Source: an uncultured Dysosmobacter sp.
GTDB lineage: Bacteria; Bacillota; Clostridia; Oscillospirales; Oscillospiraceae
Length of the DNA: 11,190 bases
NCBI GenBank assembly: GCA_934504065.1
Contig: CAKSVQ010000070.1
Coordinates: 1 to 11,190, forward strand
Reading direction: 5' to 3'
Below are positions 1-4,881 of this stretch, in pieces (the stretch's first letter is position 1; every line of letters starts with the position of its first letter). The notes below the pieces were generated by a model. It did no database searches, was not told the DNA's origin, and was given only the letters and a program-made list of their open reading frames with translations. A program made the position numbers and the translations under genes.

Positions 1-1327
1 GGACGATGGTGCCCGGCAGTTCACAGGGCAGCCAGTTCACGTTCTGCCGCTCCATCAGGCGGCTGTTGCCTACACAGACGGTTTTGCCATCCAACTTGGC
101 GCATACGCCGTGGCCCGCGACCTCCTCCACGTCAGAGACCCGCCCGGCGTCCAGCTTTGCTTTGCAGGCGGCCTTGAGGGAAAGGGAAATGGGATGGTCG
201 GACCAGTGCTCGGCCAGCGCGGCGTATTCCAGCAGCTGCTCCGGGGTGTACGCCTCCTCGGGGTGCACGGCGGTGACGGTGAAGGTGCCTCTGGTCAAGG
301 TTCCGGTCTTGTCGAAGATCACGGTCTCGGTTTTGGCCAGCGCTTCCAGATAGTTGCTGCCCTTGACCAGAATGCCGCACTTGCTGGCCCCGCCGATGCC
401 GCCGAAAAAGCTCAGCGGTACGGAGATCACCAGCGCGCAGGGGCAGGAGATAACGAGGAAGATCAGCGCCCGGTGGAGCCAGTCCGTCCACACTGTGCCC
501 GCAAGGAAGCCGGGCAGGCTGGCCGGGGCGATCAGCAGCAGCGCGGCGGTGGGCAGCAGGAACAGTGCCAGCGCGGCCAGCACCACGCAGGGGGTATAGT
601 ACCGGGCGAAGCGAGTGATAAAGTTTTCACTGGTGGCCTTTTTCTCACTGGCGTTTTCCACCAGATCCAGAATCTTGGAAACGGTGGATTCTTCACAGGG
701 CTTTGTGACCCGCACCCGCAGCACGCCGGACTGGTTCACGCAGCCGCTGATGACCGCGTCGCCGGGGGTCACGTCCCGGGGAACAGACTCTCCGGTAAGG
801 GCGGCGGTGTCCAGCGAGGAAAAGCCCTCAATGACCTGCCCGTCCAGCGGCACGCGCTCGCCGGGCTTCACCACCACCACGGACCCCACGCTCACGTCCT
901 CGGGGTCCACCTCGGTAATTTCGCCGTTTTCGCCCTCCAGATTGGCGGTGTCGGGCCGAATATCCATCAGCGAGGCGATAGACTGGCGGGACTTGCCCAC
1001 GGCGTAGTCCTGAAACAGCTCGCCCACCTGATAAAAGAGCATGACGAACACGGCCTCGGGATATTCCGCGGTGGCAAACGCACCCACCGTGGCCATCGCC
1101 ATCAGGAAATTTTCGTCAAACACCTGTCCGTTGCGGATGTTGCGCACGGCCTTGTAAAGAACGTTCCAGCCGATCACTGCATAGGGGATCAGATAGCAAA
1201 GGGCGGTGAGCAGGCCCTTTTCCGGCAGAATGGAAAGGGCGCAGAGCACCTTGTCAAGGATCAGCAGCACGGCGGCAATGAAAATGCGCCGCAGCATTTT
1301 TTTCTGTTTTTTCGTCAGATTGTTCAT
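1..1327 (-). CDS. Cd/Zn-type heavy-metal P1B ATPase, C-terminus beyond window
   Basis: Membrane pump that exports soft divalent metals (most likely Zn, Cd or Pb) using ATP. 442 residues are visible and the C-terminal part is cut by the left edge. Seen: hydrophobic segments near residues 12-33 and 38-58, another membrane pair around 73-105, the actuator-domain TGES at 178-181, the metal-site CPC at 295-297 in a membrane helix, the phosphorylation motif DKTGT at 339-343 (Asp339), and the P1B-specific His-Pro at 378-379. The GDGxNDxP hinge lies outside the window. There is no N-terminal HMA domain; the gene just upstream encodes one separately. The ATG at 1327 follows an AGGAGG-type ribosome site. 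It is the third gene of the metal operon starting at about 2065. CPC together with a CadC-like regulator favours Zn/Cd over Cu, but the last membrane helices that would confirm this are missing. Confidence 0.95.
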   Translation of the reverse strand, partial: MNNLTKKQKKMLRRIFIAAVLLILDKVLCALSILPEKGLLTALCYLIPYAVIGWNVLYKAVRNIRNGQVFDENFLMAMATVGAFATAEYPEAVFVMLFYQVGELFQDYAVGKSRQSIASLMDIRPDTANLEGENGEITEVDPEDVSVGSVVVVKPGERVPLDGQVIEGFSSLDTAALTGESVPRDVTPGDAVISGCVNQSGVLRVRVTKPCEESTVSKILDLVENASEKKATSENFITRFARYYTPCVVLAALALFLLPTAALLLIAPASLPGFLAGTVWTDWLHRALIFLVISCPCALVISVPLSFFGGIGGASKCGILVKGSNYLEALAKTETVIFDKTGTLTRGTFTVTAVHPEEAYTPEQLLEYAALAEHWSDHPISLSLKAACKAKLDAGRVSDVEEVAGHGVCAKLDGKTVCVGNSRLMERQNVNWLPCELPGTIV

Positions 1328-1348
1328 GGTCGTTCCTCCTTTTCCCGG

Positions 1349-1382
1349 AAAAAATGCGCCGCCGAAAACGGCGGCGCTTTTT
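1349..1382 (-). terminator. Terminator-like hairpin inside the metal operon
   Basis: A perfect 9-bp GC-only stem (1356-1364 with 1369-1377) closes an AAAA/TTTT loop. On the minus strand it is preceded by five A and followed by A then six T, so it fits an intrinsic terminator in the direction of the operon. It is nearly symmetric and could also work on the plus strand. It sits between the HMA gene (stop at 1386) and the ATPase ribosome site, so it may be a partial terminator or an mRNA-stabilising stem that sets pump level below chaperone level. Confidence 0.6.
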
Positions 1383-1385
1383 CGC

Positions 1386-1601
1386 TTAAAGGTACAGCTT
1401 GCAGTCCGGCTCCACCTTTTTGGCCGCAGCCACCACTTCCTTTAAAATCTCGTCAAAGCGGGCGTCATCGGCGTCGATGGTCATTTTCTGGGCCATGAAG
1501 TTCACGGACGCATCATGCACGCCGTCGATCTTCTTCACGGCTTCTTCCACCTTGGCGGCGCAGTTGGCACAGTCAACCTCGAACTTGTAACGCTTTTTCA
1601 T
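1386..1601 (-). CDS. Free-standing HMA-domain metallochaperone (71 aa)
   Basis: Small cytosolic heavy-metal-associated domain protein, expected to bind a metal ion and hand it to the P-type ATPase encoded downstream. The 71 residues make one ferredoxin-like HMA fold: beta strand with the metal-binding loop DCANCA (Cys11 and Cys14), a helix around 15-26, a GV-type turn followed by strand ASVNFMAQKMTI at 31-42, and a second helix around 47-62. The Asp before the first Cys matches CadA/ZntA-type HMA domains better than the Thr/Met-preceded copper chaperones, so Zn/Cd is the likely ligand (inference). The start at 1601 is fixed by AGGAGGAGAG just upstream; a longer open frame to 1844 overlaps the regulator gene and is not real. 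It is the second gene of the operon. An extra Cys67 lies near the C-terminus. Confidence 0.93.
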   Translation of the reverse strand: MKKRYKFEVDCANCAAKVEEAVKKIDGVHDASVNFMAQKMTIDADDARFDEILKEVVAAAKKVEPDCKLYL

Positions 1602-1660
1602 TATGCTCTCCTCCTGATATGTATAGAATGTGGAAAACGGACAGATGCTGGGGGAAGCGG

Positions 1661-2023
1661 TCATTCCTGCACGTGCTCGATGCCCTGATCGATGATGGTT
1701 TTCACATGATCGTCGGCCAGCGAGTAAAACACGGTTTTGCCCTCCCTGCGGGATGTGACCAGCCGGGCATTTTTCAGGGCCCGGAGCTGGTGGGAGATGG
1801 CGGACTGAGTCATGCCCAGCAGGGACGCGATGTCGCACACGCACATTTCCGCTTCAAAGAGGACGTACAAAATGCGGATGCGGGTGGAATCGCCGAAGAT
1901 GCGGAACAGCTCCGTCAGGTCGTACAGGGTGTCCTCCCCCGGCATTTCGGCACGCATCTTTTCCACAATTTCTTCATGGGCGTGGATAAAGTCGCAGCAT
2001 TCCACATTATAGCGGTCTTCCAT
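1661..2023 (-). CDS. ArsR/SmtB/CadC-family metal-sensing repressor
   Basis: Dimeric winged-helix repressor that releases DNA on binding metal, controlling its own operon. 120 residues, close to the usual SmtB/CadC length. Seen: an N-terminal arm with Cys9-Cys10, His16 and His18; Cys61-Val-Cys63-Asp in the first helix of the helix-turn-helix (the alpha3N site position of CadC); the recognition helix around 72-84 (TQSAISHQLRAL); and a wing at 88-101. In the last helix Asp104, His106, His117 and Glu120 reproduce the alpha5 zinc site of SmtB, even in numbering. Both known metal sites therefore seem to be present. The start at 2023 was chosen because GGGAGG lies seven bases upstream; in-frame Met codons further up lie in the operator or upstream of the likely transcript start. 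It is the first gene of the operon. The exact metal cannot be read from sequence; Zn/Cd/Pb is most likely. Confidence 0.94.
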   Translation of the reverse strand: MEDRYNVECCDFIHAHEEIVEKMRAEMPGEDTLYDLTELFRIFGDSTRIRILYVLFEAEMCVCDIASLLGMTQSAISHQLRALKNARLVTSRREGKTVFYSLADDHVKTIIDQGIEHVQE

Positions 2024-2039
2024 CGGGTGTCCTCCCTTC

Positions 2040-2073
2040 ATTTGAACATTTGAACGACTGTTCATACGTTCAT
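2040..2073. promoter_or_regulatory. Doubled palindromic operator of the metal operon
   Basis: Plus-strand layout: ATTTGAAC twice in tandem (2040-2055), GACT, then GTTCAT, AC, GTTCAT (2060-2073). The two inner units form ATTTGAACGACTGTTCAT (2048-2065). On the minus strand this closely resembles the SmtB-type operator core ATGAACAGTnnTTCA. The outer units repeat it with an 8-base period, so two nested inverted repeats are present. The site overlaps the end of the -10 box and the predicted transcript start, where a repressor would block RNA polymerase. Confidence 0.78.
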
Positions 2074-2099
2074 TATATGCGGCGCATTTCATTTGTCAA
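2072..2099 (-). promoter_or_regulatory. SigA-type promoter of the metal operon
   Basis: On the minus strand TTGACA (2099-2094) is followed after 16 bases by TATAAT (2077-2072), both perfect consensus. Transcription would start near 2065, inside the operator, and read the regulator, HMA and ATPase genes. Such a strong core promoter suits a tightly repressed, metal-inducible operon. Confidence 0.85.
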
Positions 2100-2118
2100 C
2101 CCCCTTTTTCAAAAAAAG

Positions 2119-2147
2119 TGGAAAACAGGAAAAGAATGTGTTACACT
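2119..2147 (+). promoter_or_regulatory. Possible promoter of the thioesterase gene
   Basis: An extended -10-like TGTTACACT (2139-2147) lies 29 bases before the thioesterase start. The -35 position holds only TGGAAA (2119-2124), a poor match. It is divergent from the metal operon promoter and about 20 bases away from it. Weak evidence, based on position and the extended -10 only. Confidence 0.3.
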
Positions 2148-2176
2148 GGTCAGGATTTCTGCGAAGGGAGCACAAC

Positions 2177-2581
2177 ATGGATCAAAAGACAAAGGACCTG
2201 ATTATGAGTGTGCAGGCCAAAAACCGCTTCACTCAGCATAATTATTACGAGCTGGAAACGCTGGAGCAGGACCACGTGGTCTATAAGCTGGACATCCGGG
2301 AAGAGAGCCGGAATCTCCGGGGCATGGTGCACGGCGGCATGCTGATGGCCATGGCGGATGATGCCGCCGGCTGCGCGGCCCACACCGACGGGCGCAACTA
2401 TGTGACCCAGAACGCCACGCTCCACTTTTTGAAAAACCAGCACAGCGGCGTGATCCGGGCCGACGGCCGGGTGCGTCGCCGGGGCCGGATGACCTGCCTT
2501 TCTCAGGTGGACATCATCAATGAAAAGGGCGACCTGCTTGCCACCGGGGAATACTGCTATTTCTGCATTGACAATAAATAA
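2177..2581 (+). CDS. PaaI-like hotdog-fold acyl-CoA thioesterase
   Basis: Predicted cytosolic hydrolase of acyl-CoA thioesters, 134 residues, the usual length of a single-hotdog protein acting as a dimer or tetramer. Seen: the 4HBT/PaaI signature N-x-x-G-x-x-HGG at 46-54 (NLRGMVHGG), which opens the central helix, and Asp61 in that helix (MAMADDAAG), the position of the catalytic acid in PaaI-type enzymes. The later strands follow: VTQNATLHFLK at 76-86, GVIRADGRVRRRGR at 91-104, and a final strand LATGEYCYF at 121-129. The start at 2177 has GAAGGGAG six bases upstream. The substrate cannot be told from sequence; PaaI relatives prefer ring-hydroxylated phenylacetyl-CoA, while many gut members are housekeeping thioesterases. 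It stands alone, divergent from the metal operon and convergent with the kinase gene, so a link to metal resistance is unlikely. Confidence 0.88.
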   Translation: MDQKTKDLIMSVQAKNRFTQHNYYELETLEQDHVVYKLDIREESRNLRGMVHGGMLMAMADDAAGCAAHTDGRNYVTQNATLHFLKNQHSGVIRADGRVRRRGRMTCLSQVDIINEKGDLLATGEYCYFCIDNK

Positions 2582-2594
2582 TTGGCGAAACGAA

Positions 2595-2627
2595 GCCCGC
2601 CCCAGCTGAAAATCGGCTGGGGCGGGC
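2595..2627 (+). terminator. Hairpin terminator after the thioesterase gene
   Basis: A perfect 12-bp GC-rich stem (2595-2606 with 2616-2627) with a 9-base loop begins 14 bases after the thioesterase stop. The following sequence GTTAATCTCTT has only a weak T tract, so termination may be incomplete or helped by a factor. Confidence 0.7.
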
Positions 2628-2658
2628 GTTAATCTCTTGAGAAAGTGCTTCCTGTAAG

Positions 2659-2686
2659 AGCCTCGCAGAGTTCCGTCATCCGCAGA
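2659..2686 (+). repeat. Short dispersed intergenic repeat, copy 1
   Basis: AGCCTCGCAGAGTTCCGT, then CATCCGCAGA. The same element occurs at 9997-10023 as AGCCTCGCAGAGTTTCGT, then GCCCGCAGA: 17 of the first 18 bases are identical, and the CCGCAGA end is shared. Both copies lie in gaps downstream of minus-strand genes and in the same orientation. The function is unknown; it may be one of a genome-wide family. Confidence 0.55.
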
Positions 2687-2694
2687 TAACGGAA
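2671..2694. other. Intergenic hairpin overlapping the repeat
   Basis: TTCCGT (2671-2676) pairs with ACGGAA (2689-2694). After one C-A mismatch ATC pairs with GAT, closing a CGCA loop. No T tract follows, so it is not an intrinsic terminator. It starts inside repeat copy 1; the copy near 10000 lacks the matching right arm. Confidence 0.45.
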
Positions 2695-2708
2695 TCAAAT
2701 GAAATTTC

Positions 2709-2741
2709 GTTTTTTCCGGGGACATGTGCCTCGGAAAAAAC
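2709..2741. other. Intergenic hairpin with T-run opening and A-run closing
   Basis: GTTTTTTCCGGGG (2709-2721) pairs with CCTCGGAAAAAAC (2729-2741) over 13 positions with one G-T wobble and a 7-base loop. The T and A runs are inside the stem and in the reverse order of a terminator on both strands. It lies in the gap between convergent thioesterase and kinase genes. Confidence 0.5.
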
Positions 2742-2798
2742 ACCGCTCAGTCCGCAAGTGTGCGAGCGCAGCGAGTGCGCGCGGCGGGCTGCATCCCC

Positions 2799-2824
2799 TC
2801 TCAGAAATGCTTGCATTTCTGAGA
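2799..2824 (-). other. Perfect 12-bp inverted repeat at the kinase 3' end
   Basis: TCTCAGAAATGC (2799-2810) and GCATTTCTGAGA (2813-2824) are exact inverted copies two bases apart. The right arm encodes the last residues of the kinase and the stop codon lies in the left arm. No T run follows on the minus strand, so it may protect the 3' end or act as a weak terminator. Confidence 0.55.
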
Positions 2825-4054
2825 AGATAACGGCATAGTGAAAATAAAACGGGTGGAGGTGCTGTCGCTCTCCGCTTTCAGCGTGGCCTTATGCTCGGCG
2901 GCGATGGTCTGCGCAATGGGCAGGCCCAGACCGAAGCCGGACTTCTCCCCCCGGGAGGCGTCCGCCCGGTAAAACCGCTCGAACAGGCGGTGGAGCTGCT
3001 CCGGCGGGATGGGATCGCCGGGGTTGGAGACGGTCAGCCGGGCAAGACGGTCGGTCGTCTCCAGCGTCATGGTGACCTGCGCGCCGTCCGCGCCGTATTT
3101 GATGGCGTTGTCCAGCAAAATGGCCACCAGCTGGCGCAGCTTTTCCCCGTCGCCCAGCACGGTGATGTTTGGCTGCACCGAGTAGGAAAGGGGCTTCCCT
3201 GCCTCGAAGGCCATCGGCTCGAAGGCCAGCGCGCAGCTTTCCACCGTTTCCGAAAGGGAAAGCTCGCTGAAAACGGCGGTGCGGGTCATGTTGTCCGCCC
3301 GGGCCAGCGTCAGCATTTCCTCCACCAGCGCGCGCATCCGCCCCGCCTCGGAGAGGATGTTGTCCGCCCAGCGGGCGGGCTTGTCCGTAAGGTTCGCCTG
3401 CTCTAAAAGCTCCGCGTTGGAGAGAATGACGGTCAGCGGCGTTTTTAGTTCATGGGAGGCGTCAGAGAGGAACTGCCGCTGCTGCCGCCATGCCTTTTCC
3501 ACCGGGCGGGTGGCCCAGATGGAAAGCAGATAGGATACCAGCAGCAAAAGGCTCATGGCCAGCAGACCGATGAGCAGATAGGAGCCGACCATCCGCTGCA
3601 TAACGGCCCGCTCCATGGAAATGTCCACAAAGCCCAGCTTTTGGTACAGGCCGTTGTCCTGCCGCAGATACCGCAGGTGGTACGGGGGGAGCACGCCCTC
3701 CGGCTTGCCCTGATTCAGGCATTCGTGCAAAATGGCAGTCAATTCATCCGTGTTTTCCAAGTTGGTGTAGGTACCCCCGGTGATCTGCGCGGTGTAGCCG
3801 CCATCCCGGGCGGGCCAGAGGTTCACGGTGAAATACGGCAGCAGCACCCGGTCGCCGCCGATGCTGATCGATACGTCCGACCCATTGCTGATAGACGCGC
3901 CGGACTCCTCCACCACGCGGTAGAGCAGCTGGCGGCTCAGGGCGGAAATATTCCGTGCGGTGGTAAAATAGGCGGAAATAAACAGCGATGCCAGAATGGC
4001 CGTGACCATGGCCATGCAGATGGCCACAAATTTCAGCCGCAGCTTGCGGATCAT
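2801..4054 (-). CDS. Sensor histidine kinase of a two-component system
   Basis: Membrane sensor kinase, 417 residues, that would autophosphorylate and pass phosphate to the response regulator encoded upstream. Seen in order: membrane helix 1 around 9-31; an extracytoplasmic sensor region of about 125 residues (32-156) with no domain I recognise; membrane helix 2 around 157-179; dimerisation/phosphoacceptor domain with SHELKTP at 200-206 (His201); and the ATP-binding domain with N box LLDNAIKY at 313-320 (Asn316), G1-like NPGDPIP at 344-350, F box FERFYR at 358-363, and G box GFGLGLPIA at 373-381. All catalytic boxes are intact. A clear HAMP domain is not obvious; only about 15 residues separate helix 2 from the HisKA region. 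The ATG at 4054 follows a G-rich stretch (seven G) acting as ribosome site. It is the third gene of the DUF4340-regulator-kinase unit. The signal sensed is unknown. Confidence 0.94.
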   Translation of the reverse strand: MIRKLRLKFVAICMAMVTAILASLFISAYFTTARNISALSRQLLYRVVEESGASISNGSDVSISIGGDRVLLPYFTVNLWPARDGGYTAQITGGTYTNLENTDELTAILHECLNQGKPEGVLPPYHLRYLRQDNGLYQKLGFVDISMERAVMQRMVGSYLLIGLLAMSLLLLVSYLLSIWATRPVEKAWRQQRQFLSDASHELKTPLTVILSNAELLEQANLTDKPARWADNILSEAGRMRALVEEMLTLARADNMTRTAVFSELSLSETVESCALAFEPMAFEAGKPLSYSVQPNITVLGDGEKLRQLVAILLDNAIKYGADGAQVTMTLETTDRLARLTVSNPGDPIPPEQLHRLFERFYRADASRGEKSGFGLGLPIAQTIAAEHKATLKAESDSTSTRFIFTMPLSSQKCKHF

Positions 4055-4068
4055 GCGGACCCCCCCAT

Positions 4069-4110
4069 TGTCGAAAACTCTGTGGAAAACGTGGAAAACC
4101 GGGTGGATAA
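4069..4110 (-). promoter_or_regulatory. Cluster of four DnaA-box-like 9-mers
   Basis: Reading the minus strand: TTATCCACC (4110-4102), TTTTCCACG (4098-4090), TTTTCCACA (4089-4081) and TTTTCGACA (4077-4069), all in one orientation with starts 12, 9 and 12 bases apart. The bacterial DnaA box consensus is TTATCCACA, so the units differ from it by one to two bases. They fill the gap just before the kinase start. Whether DnaA binds is unproven; a simple tandem repeat is the alternative. Confidence 0.4.
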
Positions 4111-4145
4111 GTCCAGAGGAACGGGTGCAGAACCTACCCGAACGG

Positions 4146-4193
4146 TCAAAATCGCCAAATAGGTCGACCTATCGACGGATTTTGAGCGCTCAA
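4146..4193. promoter_or_regulatory. Nested palindromes between response regulator and kinase genes
   Basis: A perfect 14-base palindrome ATAGGTCGACCTAT (4159-4172) is flanked by exact inverted arms TCAAAATC (4146-4153) and GATTTTGA (4178-4185), five bases away on each side. A second perfect palindrome TTGAGCGCTCAA (4182-4193) overlaps the right arm and the response regulator stop codon. Such dyads suit a dimeric DNA-binding protein or an mRNA stem that separates expression of the two genes. There is no T run typical of a terminator. Confidence 0.5.
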
Positions 4194-4867
4194 CTCCCCT
4201 GCTCCAAACAGTATCCCACCATGCGGATGGTCTTGATGCGGACGGTGGAGTGGAGATGCTCCAGCTTTTTGCGCAGGAAGGAGATGTATACCTCCACGTT
4301 GTTGTCCTCCGCGTCGGATTCATAGCCCCAGATCTTTAAAAGCAGGTTTTCCTTGGTGATGACCATCTCCCGGTTGCGCATCAGAAGCTCCATCATGTCA
4401 AATTCTTTCCGGCTCAGGCGCACGGAATGGCTGCCGCAGGAGAGAGAAAAGGCGTCTTTTTCCAGCTTCAGGTCGCCGTATTCCAGCGTGTCGGTGCTGC
4501 GCAGCTCTGGCTGGCGGCGGCTCAGGGCTCGGATGCAGGCCAGCAGCTCCTTGGGTTCAAAGGGCTTGGTCAGGTAATAATCCGCGCCGCAGTCTAGCCC
4601 CTCCACCCGGTCGTCCAGCTCGGAGCGGGCGGTCAGCATCAGAACGGGCGTGGCGCTGCCGGAGGCGCGCAGGTTGCGCAGCACGGTAAAGCCGTCCATT
4701 TTCGGCAACATCACGTCCAGTAAAATCACGTCATAGATCCCGGTCAGGGCGTTGTCCAGACCGGATTCCCCATCGTTGCTGATGTCCGAGGTGTAGCCGT
4801 TGAGCTCCAGAAGGTCTTGCAGCGTAGAGGCCAGCCTCACCTCGTCTTCCACGATCAGTACCCGCAT
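4190..4867 (-). CDS. OmpR/PhoB-family response regulator
   Basis: DNA-binding transcription regulator, 225 residues, activated by phosphorylation from the kinase encoded downstream. Receiver domain at 1-115: acidic pair Glu7-Asp8, phosphoacceptor Asp51 in LLDVMLPKMDG, Thr79 and Lys101 (LTKPF) all in standard places. Winged-helix output domain at about 126-223: beta strands LEYGDLKL, RLSRKEFDMMELLMRN, recognition helix within NNVEVYISFLRKKLE, and a C-terminal hairpin IKTIRMVGYCL. The start at 4867 is supported by AAAGGAGAG. It begins 14 bases after the DUF4340 stop, so the two are co-transcribed. It is unusual that 135 bases separate it from its kinase, as most such pairs overlap or nearly touch. 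Targets are unknown; the inverted repeats on either side are possible autoregulatory sites. Confidence 0.96.
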   Translation of the reverse strand: MRVLIVEDEVRLASTLQDLLELNGYTSDISNDGESGLDNALTGIYDVILLDVMLPKMDGFTVLRNLRASGSATPVLMLTARSELDDRVEGLDCGADYYLTKPFEPKELLACIRALSRRQPELRSTDTLEYGDLKLEKDAFSLSCGSHSVRLSRKEFDMMELLMRNREMVITKENLLLKIWGYESDAEDNNVEVYISFLRKKLEHLHSTVRIKTIRMVGYCLEQGS

Positions 4868-4881
4868 AAAGATCTCTCCTT

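Noticed and set aside
110..1498. Long plus-strand open frame of 462 codons
   Set aside because: It lies antisense to the P-type ATPase and HMA genes, whose motifs are unmistakable. Its translation is Gly/His/Gln-rich without domains, a common shadow in GC-rich genes.
1629..1637. Single DnaA-box-like TTTTCCACA (minus strand) before the HMA gene
   Set aside because: An isolated 9-mer with one mismatch is expected by chance; no cluster is present here.
2024..2092. Longer start for the metal sensor
   Set aside because: The extension would be translated from the operator and promoter; the ATG at 2023 has GGGAGG seven bases upstream and gives the usual family length.
2093..2176. Longer start for the thioesterase
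   Set aside because: The extension lacks a ribosome site and overlaps promoter sequence; the ATG at 2177 gives the normal hotdog length.
2750..2790. GCGAG/GCGC-rich stretch as a CRISPR-like or tandem repeat
   Set aside because: Only two short GCGAG units occur without regular spacers; it is low-complexity GC-rich sequence.
2582..2800. Gene on the minus strand across 2150-2743
   Set aside because: The open frame is antisense to the thioesterase and runs over its terminator and the hairpin-rich gap without a ribosome site or domain.
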